Assembly (NCBI GenBank): GCA_002315855.1
Contig: DCIG01000050.1
Span: forward strand, 30,675-94,674
Direction of reading: 5' to 3'
From: Lentisphaeria bacterium UBA1732
GTDB lineage: Bacteria > Verrucomicrobiota > Lentisphaeria > Victivallales > UBA1829
Length of the DNA stretch: 64,000 bases
The notes beneath the pieces were generated by a model, which saw nothing but the letters and a program-made list of their open reading frames with translations, did no database searches and was not told the DNA's origin. This document shows, in pieces, positions 1 through 8,867 of the stretch (positions within the stretch are counted from its first letter, which is position 1; every line of letters starts with the position of its first letter). The position numbers were made by a program, and so were the translations under genes.

Positions 1-1
1 T

Positions 2-580
2 CTGGCTCTGTGCGAAAAGCTCTTCGACTACGAAGAAGGCACGGAAGAAACAGACGGCGACATTATCGTTACGCTGAAATCCGCCACAGAACTGAAGAGA
101 TTGATGGAGAAAGAAGGCGAAGTGGAAGTGCAGATTTCCGAAAATCAGGTATTGTTCCGCCTCAGCGACACGATTCTGATTTCCAAGCTGATTGACGGGA
201 ATTACCCGAATTACCGGCCGATTATTCCGTCTTCCTACAAGCAGGTGATTTCCGTTCCGAGAGACAGCGTGCAATACGCAATTGACCTGCTGATGAGCAC
301 ATTCGGCGAATCGACTTCACCGAGCATACGTTTGACGTTCGGCGAAAACAATCTGCTGTTCGAGGTCAACAGCAACATCGGCGAAGGCAAAGAAGAAGTG
401 CCGATTCAGTACGAAGGCGAACCGATTTCCGTTCAGTTCAATACATCTTTCCTGCTGGAACCGTTCCGTCATCTGGACAACGACAATGTATTCATCAAGC
501 TGAATGATGTGATGAGCCCGGTTACCGTGGAAAGCGGCGACGGATTCCTGTACATCATCATGCCGATGAGAAACAAGTAA
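2..580 (+). CDS. dnaN: DNA polymerase III sliding clamp beta subunit (C-terminal part)
   Basis: The gene is cut by the left edge of the window; about 192 C-terminal residues remain, reading from base 2 to the TAA. The beta clamp is a ring that tethers DNA polymerase III to DNA. The visible part covers the end of the second and the third clamp domain. It closes with the family's typical C-terminus (YIIMPMR followed by two residues), the strand that shapes the partner-binding pocket. The phrase ISKLIDGNYPNYRPIIP is the conserved domain linker motif of DnaN. It is followed by recF on the same strand, the classical dnaA-dnaN-recF order, so the replication origin may lie to the left. Identification is secure. 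Confidence 0.95.
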   Translation: MALCEKLFDYEEGTEETDGDIIVTLKSATELKRLMEKEGEVEVQISENQVLFRLSDTILISKLIDGNYPNYRPIIPSSYKQVISVPRDSVQYAIDLLMSTFGESTSPSIRLTFGENNLLFEVNSNIGEGKEEVPIQYEGEPISVQFNTSFLLEPFRHLDNDNVFIKLNDVMSPVTVESGDGFLYIIMPMRNK

Positions 581-676
581 GAGCAAATTCAATGAAAAAG
601 GGGTCTTGCGGCGATTTTCTGAAGATTGTTTTCCGAGCGTAAACGAGGAAAAGAAGTCGCCGCAGAAGAATCCCGG

Positions 677-718
677 AGCTGATTTTAAAAAATCTGTCTG
701 CGATTTTTGAAATCAGCT
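677..718. repeat. dispersed palindromic element, copy A
   Basis: Perfect outer arms AGCTGATTT and AAATCAGCT enclose a 24-base centre that is itself AT-rich and weakly paired. Its right arm continues as CTTCATGAAA, as in other copies. Confidence 0.75.
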
Positions 719-746
719 TCATGAAAAATCTTCCCGTCAATTGTGC

Positions 747-790
747 AAGCTCATTTCAAAATGTCCGGCAGGACTTTTTGAAATCGGTTT
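747..790. repeat. dispersed palindromic element, copy B
   Basis: Arms AGCTCATTTCAAAA and TTTTTGAAATCGGTTT surround the core GTCCGGCAGGAC, which is nearly self-complementary. It lies 28 bases after copy A. Confidence 0.75.
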
Positions 791-935
791 CATGAATGTA
801 AGCGGGCAGGATTTTCGGGGGACAGAATGTGCTTTTTTTCATTCGTTCAGGCTGTGCAGAAACAGGTGAAACGAAAGGTAAAAGAGTGATTCCATCCCCC
901 TGAATTCAGCTCAAACCATTTTTTTGCCATACAGT

Positions 936-2009
936 ATGATTTCGGCTCTGGAACTTCACAATTTTCGATTGTTTGAATCACTTTCGCTCAACTTCAATGC
1001 GCGAAAAGTTTTTTTATGCGGTTCAAACGGACAAGGAAAGACGACGATTCTGGAGTCGCTGTTCTATTTGTCGAATTTAAGGTCGTTCCGGACATCGCGC
1101 GCCGCAGAAATGATCACGATTCATGAGGAATATGCTTCACTGGCGGCAGATGTGTCATTCACCGGATGGAAAAAGCGGATTCAGGCAGGCTTGGGGAATA
1201 ACTGCAGGCAGCTGAATATCGACGGAAAGCATGTAACGCGGGCAAGCGATTTTGCAGGAACGTATCACACCGTAACTTTTCTGCCGAATGACCCGGAAAT
1301 CATAACGGGACGTTCGCAGGTAAGACGGCGGATGCTGGACATGTTTATTTCGATGATTGACCGGGATTATTTCACAGCACTGCAAATGTACAGCACGGGA
1401 GTACGAAGCCGGAACTGTCTGCTGCGAGACCCGAAAAGCGATGAGGCACTGATCCGGTCGTATCATCCGCTGATTGCAGAGTACGGCGCAAAAATCAACG
1501 AAAGCAGAAAAATCCATTTGCGGATATTGTCGGATTATATGCACGATGTAATCGTAACGCTGAAGCCGGAATTGTCCGATTTGACCATGAAAATGCGGAC
1601 GAGTCGCGAATTGTGCGAAAAAGAAGCATACTGCAAGCGGCTGGATTCATCCATCGAACATGACCGGGGAATGGGATATACTTCATTCGGTCCGCATTTG
1701 GATGATTTCGATTTTGTGGCGGATGAAAAATCCCTGAAACTGTACGGGTCGCGCGGACAATGCAGAACAGTGTCCTTCGCACTGAAAGCGGCAGAATTTG
1801 ACATCACGCAAAATCAGCGTTCCTCACGGGACAATACAATCGTAATCGTAGATGACGCCACAGGAGACCTGGATAAGAAAACGCAGGACGCATTCTACAG
1901 CCGAATCTCAACGGCAAAACAGGTATTCTGCACATTTACGGAACTGCCCGATCATCCGATGTCTGCGGATGCTCAGGTAATCCAGATTACCGCAGGACGC
2001 GCAGTTTAG
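936..2009 (+). CDS. recF: DNA replication and repair protein RecF
   Basis: RecF is an SMC-like ATPase that helps load RecA at gapped DNA. With the ATG at 936 the protein has 357 residues, normal for the family. A Walker A motif GSNGQGKT lies at residues 29-36 just after the ELHNFR strand typical of RecF. A signature-type segment (YGSRGQCRTVSFALK) and a Walker B region (IVIVDDATGDLD) follow near the C-terminus. A TTG at 924 would add four residues, but alignment to the usual RecF N-terminus favours 936; no strong ribosome site marks either. It sits behind dnaN as in many bacteria, across a 355-base gap carrying palindromic elements. Confidence 0.93.
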   Translation: MISALELHNFRLFESLSLNFNARKVFLCGSNGQGKTTILESLFYLSNLRSFRTSRAAEMITIHEEYASLAADVSFTGWKKRIQAGLGNNCRQLNIDGKHVTRASDFAGTYHTVTFLPNDPEIITGRSQVRRRMLDMFISMIDRDYFTALQMYSTGVRSRNCLLRDPKSDEALIRSYHPLIAEYGAKINESRKIHLRILSDYMHDVIVTLKPELSDLTMKMRTSRELCEKEAYCKRLDSSIEHDRGMGYTSFGPHLDDFDFVADEKSLKLYGSRGQCRTVSFALKAAEFDITQNQRSSRDNTIVIVDDATGDLDKKTQDAFYSRISTAKQVFCTFTELPDHPMSADAQVIQITAGRAV

Positions 2010-2082
2010 CCATAAGAGCTGAGCTCACAAGCGATTCAGAGCCGATTTCAAAACAAGCTGATAAGAAAGGAAACGAATATCA

Positions 2083-3363
2083 ATGTACAATTCGATTATA
2101 TGCCGGTACAATGAGATTGCCACAAAGGGCAACAACCGCTCCATGTTTGAAAATATGCTGATGCGCAACATGCGGACGCTGATCAAGCCGGATATTCCTG
2201 AGATACTGCTCCGGAAAATGCGCGGACGCATTTACATTTACAAAGACGGGTTTACGGTTTTCACGGAAGAAGAGAAAGAAATGATTACGGAACGCCTGAA
2301 ACGTGTTTTCGGGCTGGATTCATTTTCGTTCTGCATGGAGGGACCGCGAGAATTTGACGCTTTGATGCAAATGATTCGTGATGAAGTGGTTCCGCTGTTT
2401 GAAGAACAGTTTGCAAAGGGCAATTCCGTGGTGAAATTCAGAACACGCGCCAGACGGTCCGACCATACATTTCCAATGTGTTCCCGCGATATTGAAATCG
2501 AAGTGGCAACGATGCTGGAAAAAATCGTGGGAGAAGATCATCTGAAAGTGGATTTGACCGATCCCGATATTTCCATCGGCGTGGAAATCCGCGAAAACAA
2601 TTCCTCGGTCTTTCTGGAAACAGAAAAGGCGGCGGGCGGTCTTCCGGTGGGTTCCAATGCAGCTGTACTGGGATTGCTTTCCGGCGGAATCGATTCACCT
2701 GTGGCATGTGTCATGGCAATGCAGCGCGGATGCAGGATGGATTATCTGACCTTCCACAGTTATCCGTATACGCCAATGGAATCGGTGGAAAAGGTCCTGC
2801 GGATTTCGCAAATTGTCAACCGGTGGCAGCCGCACGGGACATTGTTTGCGTGCAATCTTTCCGAAATCCAGAAGCTGATTCGCGACAACTGTGACCCGCG
2901 ATGCCGGACTGTACTGTACCGCAGAATGATGATGCGAATTGCATCCATGCTCTGCCGGAAACGCAAACTCAGTGCCATTGTAACCGGTGAAGCCGTGGGA
3001 CAAGTGGCAAGCCAGACCGTGGAAAATATGGGCGTCATCAATCAGACAGTGCCGGATTTGATTCTGCGTCCGCTGTGCGGCATGGACAAGAATGAAACCA
3101 TCATCCGCGCAAGAAACATCGGGACTTTTGAAACATCCATTGAGCCAATGATTGACAGCTGCACCGTCTTCGCTCCGGACTCTCCGGTGCTCCATGCAAA
3201 ACTGCCGCAGATCGAATATGAAGAAAGCAGAATACCGGATTTGCAGGCGGCACTGCAAGCGGCATACGATGACATTGACATCGTTACAAATGACGAAAAC
3301 GGTATGAAGCTGACGAAACTTTCCGGAAAGAAAGATTATCATGAAAATAATGATAATCAATGA
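2083..3363 (+). CDS. thiI: tRNA 4-thiouridine synthase ThiI (without rhodanese domain)
   Basis: ThiI thiolates uridine 8 of tRNA and in many bacteria also supplies sulfur for thiazole synthesis. The 426-residue protein has an N-terminal ferredoxin-like/THUMP region (about 1-170), then an adenylating PP-loop LLSGGIDSPVA with SGGIDS at residues 200-205. Near the end is PMIDSCTVFAPDSP, the position of the family's conserved cysteine. Length and sequence show that the C-terminal rhodanese domain of the E. coli enzyme is absent, as in Bacillus-type ThiI, so a separate sulfurtransferase or cysteine desulfurase must pass the sulfur. The ribosome site AGAAAGGA precedes the ATG at a good distance. Confidence 0.92.
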   Translation: MYNSIICRYNEIATKGNNRSMFENMLMRNMRTLIKPDIPEILLRKMRGRIYIYKDGFTVFTEEEKEMITERLKRVFGLDSFSFCMEGPREFDALMQMIRDEVVPLFEEQFAKGNSVVKFRTRARRSDHTFPMCSRDIEIEVATMLEKIVGEDHLKVDLTDPDISIGVEIRENNSSVFLETEKAAGGLPVGSNAAVLGLLSGGIDSPVACVMAMQRGCRMDYLTFHSYPYTPMESVEKVLRISQIVNRWQPHGTLFACNLSEIQKLIRDNCDPRCRTVLYRRMMMRIASMLCRKRKLSAIVTGEAVGQVASQTVENMGVINQTVPDLILRPLCGMDKNETIIRARNIGTFETSIEPMIDSCTVFAPDSPVLHAKLPQIEYEESRIPDLQAALQAAYDDIDIVTNDENGMKLTKLSGKKDYHENNDNQ

Positions 3364-3373
3364 TTTGTTATAA

Positions 3374-3461
3374 ATGACGGAACATTCGTCATTGACGGAA
3401 ATATGACGGAATATCCGTTATTGACGGATAAAATGTCCGTTACAGATGACGTAATGACGGT
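3374..3461. repeat. TGACGG repeat cluster behind thiI
   Basis: The hexamer TGACGG occurs five times (3375, 3393, 3404, 3422, 3455), interleaved with inverted copies such as TCCGTTA at 3415 and TCCGTTAC at 3436. It fills the spacer between thiI and the esterase. No coding sense is evident. Confidence 0.6.
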
Positions 3462-3515
3462 TATCCCGTAAATGAAGAAAAACCCAACAACATTAACCAA
3501 TAAAGGAATGAAAAC

Positions 3516-4580
3516 ATGAAAAAAAGAACAGCTTTGTTCCTGGCAGCCATGACTGCAACGGGTATTCTGGCAACCTCCTGCGCCGGCGGACTCTTCAGTC
3601 AGAATGATGAAGGAACAATCACGACAGCAGAAGCACCGTCTGCAGAAATCCAGCAGAAATTCCGTAATGAATACGGCATTCTGAAACGGCTGGATATGGT
3701 TCAGCAGAATTTCGTCAACAAAGACGGCGACATCCATTACTGTCAGGGCGTTTACAATGCAGACAAGCCGGGCAAATTTGCGATACTGGTGTTTCTGCAC
3801 GGCGGCGGCGAAGGCGGAAATGAAAACCTGGCACAAATCCGTCTGGCCGTCAGCGAAATCGTGAAACACATGCGCGACGGCGGCCGCAAGGTCATCGTGC
3901 TGGCACCGCAATGCCCCGATGGGGAAATCTGGGCACAGCTTCACCGCGGCGGCGAAATGGCGGAAATGCGTGAAAAACCGTTTAAGACGGTGGGCATGAT
4001 TCCTGCATTGATCAAAGCGAAAATCAAAGAATTTGACGCCGATGCGGATCGTGTGTATGCGACCGGACTTTCCATGGGCGGTTACGGCACATGGGATTTG
4101 CTTCAGCGTTACGGCACAGATGTTTTCGCCGGCGGCATTGTCTGCTGCGGCGGAGCCGACCCGAACCGTGCCAAAAAGATGAAAAATCTGCCGGTATGGA
4201 TTTTCCACGGAAACGCCGACAATGCAGTGCCGATTCAGCTTTCACGCTATCAGTACGTGAAGATGAGAGAAGCAGGAAACAACAACGTGTTCTTCCGCGA
4301 ATATCCGGGCGTGGAACATAACTGCTGGGATCGCACTTACGCCAACGACGAAGTGTGGACCTGGCTCTTCTCCCAGAAGCGCGGTACAGTCTCCGGTGTG
4401 CGTCCTGCACAGGAAGCTGTTGTGCCTCCCACCGAGGAACAGTATGCTGAAGGATTCGGTTTTAACGGCGGTCCGAAGAGCAGATATCCGGATGGATTCC
4501 TACCGCCGTTCCCCAGTGATGAGCAGCTGAAGAAGGCGGGTTTCACCCGCGCAAATGCTTTCGGCGGAAATCAGCGCTGA
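3516..4580 (+). CDS. lipoprotein alpha/beta-hydrolase (esterase, PHB-depolymerase-like)
   Basis: A 354-residue exported hydrolase. The N-terminus is a lipoprotein signal ending in LATSC (Cys22), so it is probably anchored in the membrane facing the periplasm or outside. The alpha/beta-hydrolase core is clear: the oxyanion region FLHGGGEGG, nucleophile elbow GLSMGGYG with Ser186, Asp235 in the HGNADNAVP segment and His268 in GVEHNCWD. This layout resembles feruloyl/acetylxylan esterases and PHB-depolymerase-like enzymes. A role in removing acyl groups from plant polysaccharide is plausible given GH51 and GH43 in the window, but the substrate cannot be read from sequence. The start follows a good AAAGGA. 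Confidence 0.8.
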   Translation: MKKRTALFLAAMTATGILATSCAGGLFSQNDEGTITTAEAPSAEIQQKFRNEYGILKRLDMVQQNFVNKDGDIHYCQGVYNADKPGKFAILVFLHGGGEGGNENLAQIRLAVSEIVKHMRDGGRKVIVLAPQCPDGEIWAQLHRGGEMAEMREKPFKTVGMIPALIKAKIKEFDADADRVYATGLSMGGYGTWDLLQRYGTDVFAGGIVCCGGADPNRAKKMKNLPVWIFHGNADNAVPIQLSRYQYVKMREAGNNNVFFREYPGVEHNCWDRTYANDEVWTWLFSQKRGTVSGVRPAQEAVVPPTEEQYAEGFGFNGGPKSRYPDGFLPPFPSDEQLKKAGFTRANAFGGNQR

Positions 4581-4673
4581 ATTTGAGGGTATTTCCATTC
4601 ACCTTTATTCCGTCTGTGTCCGGTGCTTGCCGGGCATAGATGGAGAACCAAAAGACAGGAGCTGATTTTTGCC

Positions 4674-4901
4674 ATGAAACTGTTTCGGATGATTGCATCA
4701 TTTGCACGAAAAAATTACATGTTTCTGCTGCTTCTGCTTATAATTGCCGCATTTCTGTGGGGTATGAGGAAAAAAGAAGTGCCGGCGGCAGAGCCTGAAC
4801 ACCATAATCCGCAGGCTGTTCAGCGCGACTCGGAATCAGGCGATGTAAACAATGGAGCCAAAACGATTGAAAATGGCTCAATGCTCAATGATTTAAAATA
4901 A
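4674..4901 (+). CDS. small single-span membrane protein
   Basis: I do not recognise this 75-residue protein. The ATG at 4674 has AGGAG 12 bases upstream; a GTG at 4623 is possible but less likely. A short basic start is followed by one strongly hydrophobic helix (about residues 14-30, rich in leucine and isoleucine), then a charged, polar tail of about 40 residues predicted to be disordered. It lies alone between the esterase and a tRNA gene on the opposite strand. Confidence 0.5.
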   Translation: MKLFRMIASFARKNYMFLLLLLIIAAFLWGMRKKEVPAAEPEHHNPQAVQRDSESGDVNNGAKTIENGSMLNDLK

Positions 4902-4903
4902 AA

Positions 4904-4977
4904 TGGAGCGGGCGACCGGAATCGAACCGGCGTGGCCAGCTTGGGAAGCTGGAGCATAACCATTTTGCTACGCCCGC
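4904..4977 (-). tRNA. tRNA-Gly(CCC)
   Basis: The complementary strand folds as a cloverleaf: acceptor GCGGGCG/CGCCCGC, anticodon stem CCAGC/GCTGG with loop TTCCCAA (anticodon CCC), and a T arm with TTCGATT. Discriminator T is followed by an encoded CCA. Confidence 0.95.
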
Positions 4978-4992
4978 ATAATGAGTTTATAT

Positions 4993-5021
4993 AAAATACA
5001 TCATTTTTGAAGAAAAATCAA
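4993..5021 (-). promoter_or_regulatory. promoter of tRNA-Gly
   Basis: On the minus strand TTGATT (-35), 17 bases, TATTTT (-10), placed 16 bases before the tRNA 5' end. The -35 is embedded in CTTGATTTTT, as in other promoters here. Confidence 0.75.
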
Positions 5022-5125
5022 GTTAAAAAAACAGCTATCCTGTAAAAAAGTGGAGTTTTTCGGGAAAACATAAAAGATGGATTCGGATAAATGGCGATTT
5101 TGTTCCCTGTGTTTTCAGTTTTGAT

Positions 5126-5154
5126 TTGATTCTGGTGAAATCTTATGCTATATT
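5126..5154 (+). promoter_or_regulatory. promoter of lptF/G gene
   Basis: TTGATT at 5126-5131, a 17-base spacer and TATATT at 5149-5154. The next gene on this strand begins at 5228. Confidence 0.75.
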
Positions 5155-5227
5155 ATATAAAACGAGAGACACTCCGTATGATTCATTTTCGCACCTGATG
5201 AAACCCCGGAACCCCTGAAAAAGCGTT

Positions 5228-6334
5228 ATGTTTATTCTCAACTGGTACATCGTCAAAAACTTCCTCGCCACATTTCTGATGGCGATATTGGTGCTTACGT
5301 TCCTCATGACCGGCAACAACATCATGAAGATCGTGGACTATATGACGCAAGGTGTTCCGGCCGCCACTGCATTTGAATTTCTGCTTCTGTCCATGCCGAT
5401 GGTGATGGCTTTCACGATTCCGTGGGCGGCACTGGTGTCCATCATGCTTGTTTTCGGGCGTATGTCCGCAGATAATGAAATCACCTCCATGCGTGCCTGC
5501 GGGATTTCCATTTTGCAGATTATTTCACCGCTGCTGGTGCTGATGTTTGCGCTGACCTGCCTGTGCCTGTATATTCAGATGGAAGTCGGACCGCCGTCTC
5601 TTGGCAAGGCGCGCACCCTCATCAAAAGCGCGGCGGCATCGTCTCCGCTGGCGTTTTTCACGCCGGGTATCCCTGTGGAAATCAGCGGCCTGAAGGTGTA
5701 TATCGACAGCAAGGATTCCGACGGCAATATCTATGGCATTCAGATTTACGTACCGAACAGCGACGGTTCCACCAAGCAGGACATCATGGCGACCCGCGGG
5801 CGCATTGAGAGCGACCCCGAAACGCAGGATATGCGCATTCTCCTGTATGATGCGCTGATTGAAACGACCGAAGGAAGCGATGGCGACCGCAAGAAAGTCT
5901 ATGCGTTCTCCGAAGAAAGCGATATTCAGCTGCCGTTCGGGACGCGCTACAATACGCGAAACGTGTCCGTCGATGACAAATATCTTTCCTACCGCGGACT
6001 TTTCGCACGTTCCGCACTCCTGCAGGAACAAGGCGCCAGCCGTGAAAAACTCACTGCCATCGACGTGGAAATCAACCAGCGAATCGCATTGTCTCTGGGA
6101 CCGATCGCATTTCTGCTTCTGGGTCTGCCGCTGGCAATCCGGACCAGTCGCCGCGAAACATCCATCGGCTTGATTCTGAGCGTGATTCTTGCGGCACTGT
6201 ATTATTGCGGGATTCTGGTATCGGATGCACTCCGCAACCATCCGAATCTGTATCCGCAGTATATCGTATGGATTCCGCCGATTCTCTTCCAGTTATTCGG
6301 CATCATTTATCTGTCCAGTATCGCCCGCAAATAG
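5228..6334 (+). CDS. LptF/LptG family lipopolysaccharide export permease
   Basis: A 368-residue inner-membrane protein of the YjgP/YjgQ family, which together with LptB and LptC extracts lipopolysaccharide from the inner membrane. The N-terminus (FILNWYIVKNFLATF, then a long hydrophobic helix) is the family's hallmark. About three transmembrane helices lie in residues 10-120, a periplasmic beta-jellyroll-type domain occupies roughly 130-275, and three helices end the protein. LptF and LptG cannot be told apart with certainty from one copy. It has its own promoter and a strong terminator (6361-6411). Its presence is the best evidence here for an outer membrane with lipopolysaccharide. Confidence 0.85.
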   Translation: MFILNWYIVKNFLATFLMAILVLTFLMTGNNIMKIVDYMTQGVPAATAFEFLLLSMPMVMAFTIPWAALVSIMLVFGRMSADNEITSMRACGISILQIISPLLVLMFALTCLCLYIQMEVGPPSLGKARTLIKSAAASSPLAFFTPGIPVEISGLKVYIDSKDSDGNIYGIQIYVPNSDGSTKQDIMATRGRIESDPETQDMRILLYDALIETTEGSDGDRKKVYAFSEESDIQLPFGTRYNTRNVSVDDKYLSYRGLFARSALLQEQGASREKLTAIDVEINQRIALSLGPIAFLLLGLPLAIRTSRRETSIGLILSVILAALYYCGILVSDALRNHPNLYPQYIVWIPPILFQLFGIIYLSSIARK

Positions 6335-6360
6335 TTTTTCCCGGTGCGAAATAATAAAAC

Positions 6361-6411
6361 TGCTCCATAATTTTCTTGATGAAAGAGAGTTATGGAGCAA
6401 GTTCTTTTTTA
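6361..6411 (+). terminator. terminator of lptF/G gene
   Basis: Ten-base stem TGCTCCATAA/TTATGGAGCA, a 19-base loop, and then the T-rich tail GTTCTTTTTT. It also marks the left border of the AT-rich restriction-modification island. Confidence 0.85.
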
Positions 6412-6460
6412 TGGCGGAGCAGTTTTTCAAGACGGAAATTTTCAGAACTGCTTTCCGATG

Positions 6461-6748
6461 TCATTGACGGAGAGATTGGGCGTCAGCACATTCTTTCTGC
6501 CAATTTTCCCCGGCTTCATTGTCCTGCGGATGGACAAAACGATGGTATAGTTCCATGAGAGTCTGCAATGCTGTTTCCGGTGTAAAATCGGGAATAAAGA
6601 GGGCTTTGTCATATAATTCCGATGTCACTGACGGTTTTTTTTGAGCTTGTTCTGTTAATTTACTTTTATTTGTACAAAAGTCAAGTTTTGGCGGGCTGTT
6701 ATCCAAAGCAAATCTGTATGAAAATGCGTTTGCGGACTCATTAATCAT
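6461..6748 (-). CDS. small unknown protein behind the restriction gene
   Basis: I do not recognise this 95-residue protein. It is the third gene on the minus strand of the restriction-modification island, starting 73 bases after the endonuclease gene. A good ribosome site (AAAGGAAA, 6 bases before the ATG) supports real translation. The sequence is soluble and polar with one cysteine; the C-terminal half (from about residue 50, FIPDFTPETALQTLMELYHRF) looks helical. It could be an island passenger or the remnant of an older host gene; its 3' half is less AT-rich than the rest of the island. Confidence 0.45.
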   Translation of the reverse strand: MINESANAFSYRFALDNSPPKLDFCTNKSKLTEQAQKKPSVTSELYDKALFIPDFTPETALQTLMELYHRFVHPQDNEAGENWQKECADAQSLRQ

Positions 6749-6821
6749 TGTGTTTCCTTTATTGAAAAAGGATTCAAATTTTTTTACGATGTAAGTGATT
6801 GTAATATAAAAATGTGGTAAA

Positions 6822-7535
6822 TTAATGATTTACATAGGCTTTATCAAAAATTTCATTTATAAATGCAATGCTCTTTCGATTCAAGGTTTTTTGACATAAT
6901 TTATTTAATACAACTGGAAGAATAATGAATAACTCTTCTAGTGCACCTTCTTTTCCACTTGCAAGATCATAAAAACGTTTGCCATCAATCATTCTGATTT
7001 TTGAATCCTGTTTACAATGTTCTCCTGTTGATGGATCTGATGGGAAAAACATGTTATTAACACCTTCTGGTGATTTCGGAACAATCATAACATAATAGGC
7101 AGTATAACCTCTGAAAAAACTTGTCTTGCTGTTGACCATTTCAGATAGTTTTCTATACAAAGTAACAAGCCCATCTGCATTAAGAGTATTGTGTTTATTT
7201 TTAATATCAGCGATTATTTTTTGTTTTTGGTTAAGAAGGTCAACTTGATTTGAAGTTTGTAGGTCAAACCATCCATTTATATTTCCTAAAATTTGTTGAT
7301 GAAATAGTCCAATAGCATTAGATAAAGCCTTATCAAGTTGCCGATTGATTTCGTTATTCTTCCATTCTTCCGCAGATAAATCAAACAATGCCATCGAAAA
7401 TGCAACTCCAAACGGATCGCAAACATTTCGGCTAAACTTTTTTTCAGCATTAATTTGTCCTTGCCGAACGGAAAGGATTAAATTATTACATGCTTCCGTA
7501 AGTTTTTCATCTGAAATCCATGATAAGTATGACAT
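6822..7535 (-). CDS. type II restriction endonuclease, Eco47II/Sau96I-like
   Basis: A 237-residue endonuclease matching what I know of the Eco47II family (recognition GGWCC or GGNCC). Family-like blocks are the N-terminus SYLSWISDEKL, the NVCDPF segment at 37-42, HQQILGNINGWFDL at 79-92 and GYTAYYVMIVPKSPEG. The catalytic core is PD-(D/E)xK type: Asp99 in QVDLL, then the IIADIKNK strand with Asp110-x-Lys112. It is transcribed with the methyltransferase gene 64 bases upstream, which should protect the host's own sites. The gene is much more AT-rich than its flanks, a sign of transfer. The exact recognition sequence is inferred from family only. Confidence 0.82.
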   Translation of the reverse strand: MSYLSWISDEKLTEACNNLILSVRQGQINAEKKFSRNVCDPFGVAFSMALFDLSAEEWKNNEINRQLDKALSNAIGLFHQQILGNINGWFDLQTSNQVDLLNQKQKIIADIKNKHNTLNADGLVTLYRKLSEMVNSKTSFFRGYTAYYVMIVPKSPEGVNNMFFPSDPSTGEHCKQDSKIRMIDGKRFYDLASGKEGALEELFIILPVVLNKLCQKTLNRKSIAFINEIFDKAYVNH

Positions 7536-7599
7536 TTTTTCTCCTTCGGGTTAGAAATTCGAAAGATAATATAATCTTGTTTTTTGTAGTTTCAAGGTA

Positions 7600-8841
7600 T
7601 TATTCAATAATATTTAACATTCTAACCAAAGCACGCCCCATTGCATAAGCTAAATTTACAGGGACTGCATTCCCAATTTGTTTATAAATGCTACTAATTG
7701 ACCCAATAAATTCCCAATCATCGGGAAATGTTTGTATTCGAGCATATTCCCGTGTTGTAAGAGGTCTTGTCTCGTCAGGATGGCATCGTTCTGTTTGTTT
7801 TTGAGCAGGAGCACATGTTAGCGTTAGACTTGGCTCATCCCATGAAAGGCGACGTGCCATCCCTGTTTTTCCACCCTCAAGATAAAAGCTGCCTTTCATA
7901 TATTCTTTTTGTAATTCGATAGGTAAGTCTCTCCAATATCCTCCCGGAGGAACAAATGAAAGAATTTCTTCCTTTCTTTTTGGATATTTTTGTCCTGGAG
8001 AAGGAGGGCAATCAGAATCATAAAGTATTCCCTTTTTTAATGCATCTTTAAGGGTAAGAATTCTTTCATATGGAGATGGCCAAGAAAATTTTAGTTTATC
8101 TGCAAGATCATTTCTTATTCCAACCAAAAAGAGGCGTTCCCTTTTCTGAGGAACCATGTAAAAAATGGCTTTTAGAAATTGAGGTTCAACAAGAGTATAG
8201 CCAATTTCTTTAATAACATCTTTAATTGTTTGAATTGTTTTTCCGTTATTGTGATCAAGCAGTCCTCTAACATTTTCACCTAAAAATATTTTTGGCTGTA
8301 CCTCTTTTACAACTCTGGCAAATTGATAAAAAAGTGTCCCACGTGTATCTTCAAAACCAAGTTTTTTCCCAGCATATGAGAATGCCTGACAAGGAAATCC
8401 TCCAGAAACCATATCAATTTGTCCCTTATATTTTTCAAAAGAAATCAAAGAAACATCCCCCTGAACAACGTTCCAGTTTGGACGATTTTTTTTAAGTGTC
8501 CAACATGCATCAGGAACGAGCTCATTAAGCATAATATGACAAAATCCTGCTTTTTCCAATCCTAATGCTAATCCACCTGCTCCGGCAAAAAGTTCTATGT
8601 CAGTATATTTTCTGTGAGGCTTGGTTTTTAATTCATTATTCCAATTTGTGTTAAACATGACTTTTGCTTCATCAAATAAAAGAAGCTGTTCTTTTTCATA
8701 TACGCGATAATTGTTTTTGGGATGTCGAACTGGCTTCAGTTTTCCATTGTTATCCCACCGTCTTAAAGTTTCCTTTGAGACAGAAAGCATATCTGCAACT
8801 TCTGAAATAGAAAAAAAAGATTGGGTTAGAGTTGTGCCCAT
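7600..8841 (-). CDS. DNA (cytosine-5-)-methyltransferase with N-terminal HTH domain
   Basis: A 413-residue C5 methyltransferase, the protective partner of the endonuclease downstream. Residues about 8-52 form a MerR/excisionase-like helix-turn-helix (SISEVADMLSVSKETLRRWD). The catalytic domain follows: motif I FAGAGG (85-90), motif IV GGFPCQAFS with the nucleophile Cys151, motif VI ENVRG (189-193), motif VIII QKRERLFLVGI and motif X GNAVPVNLAYAMGRAL. N-terminal HTH domains are known in M.Sau96I and M.SsoII-type enzymes, where M.SsoII represses its own gene by this domain. An inverted repeat in the promoter spacer could be the target here. The ribosome site AAAGGA precedes the ATG. Composition is AT-rich, unlike the neighbours. 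Confidence 0.92.
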   Translation of the reverse strand: MGTTLTQSFFSISEVADMLSVSKETLRRWDNNGKLKPVRHPKNNYRVYEKEQLLLFDEAKVMFNTNWNNELKTKPHRKYTDIELFAGAGGLALGLEKAGFCHIMLNELVPDACWTLKKNRPNWNVVQGDVSLISFEKYKGQIDMVSGGFPCQAFSYAGKKLGFEDTRGTLFYQFARVVKEVQPKIFLGENVRGLLDHNNGKTIQTIKDVIKEIGYTLVEPQFLKAIFYMVPQKRERLFLVGIRNDLADKLKFSWPSPYERILTLKDALKKGILYDSDCPPSPGQKYPKRKEEILSFVPPGGYWRDLPIELQKEYMKGSFYLEGGKTGMARRLSWDEPSLTLTCAPAQKQTERCHPDETRPLTTREYARIQTFPDDWEFIGSISSIYKQIGNAVPVNLAYAMGRALVRMLNIIE

Positions 8842-8867
8842 GATGAATTCCTTTCAATGATATAAAC

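Larger units (their letters stand above)
581..935. other. dnaN-recF spacer
   Basis: A 355-base gene-free stretch. It holds two copies of the dispersed palindromic element in tandem (677-718 and 747-790, listed separately). No clear promoter or terminator is visible in the rest. Confidence 0.6.

Noticed and set aside
2018..2060. Palindromic element between recF and thiI
   Set aside because: Only scattered pieces (GAGCTGAGCTC, CCGATTTCAAAA, AAGCTGAT) remain; too diverged to count as a copy.
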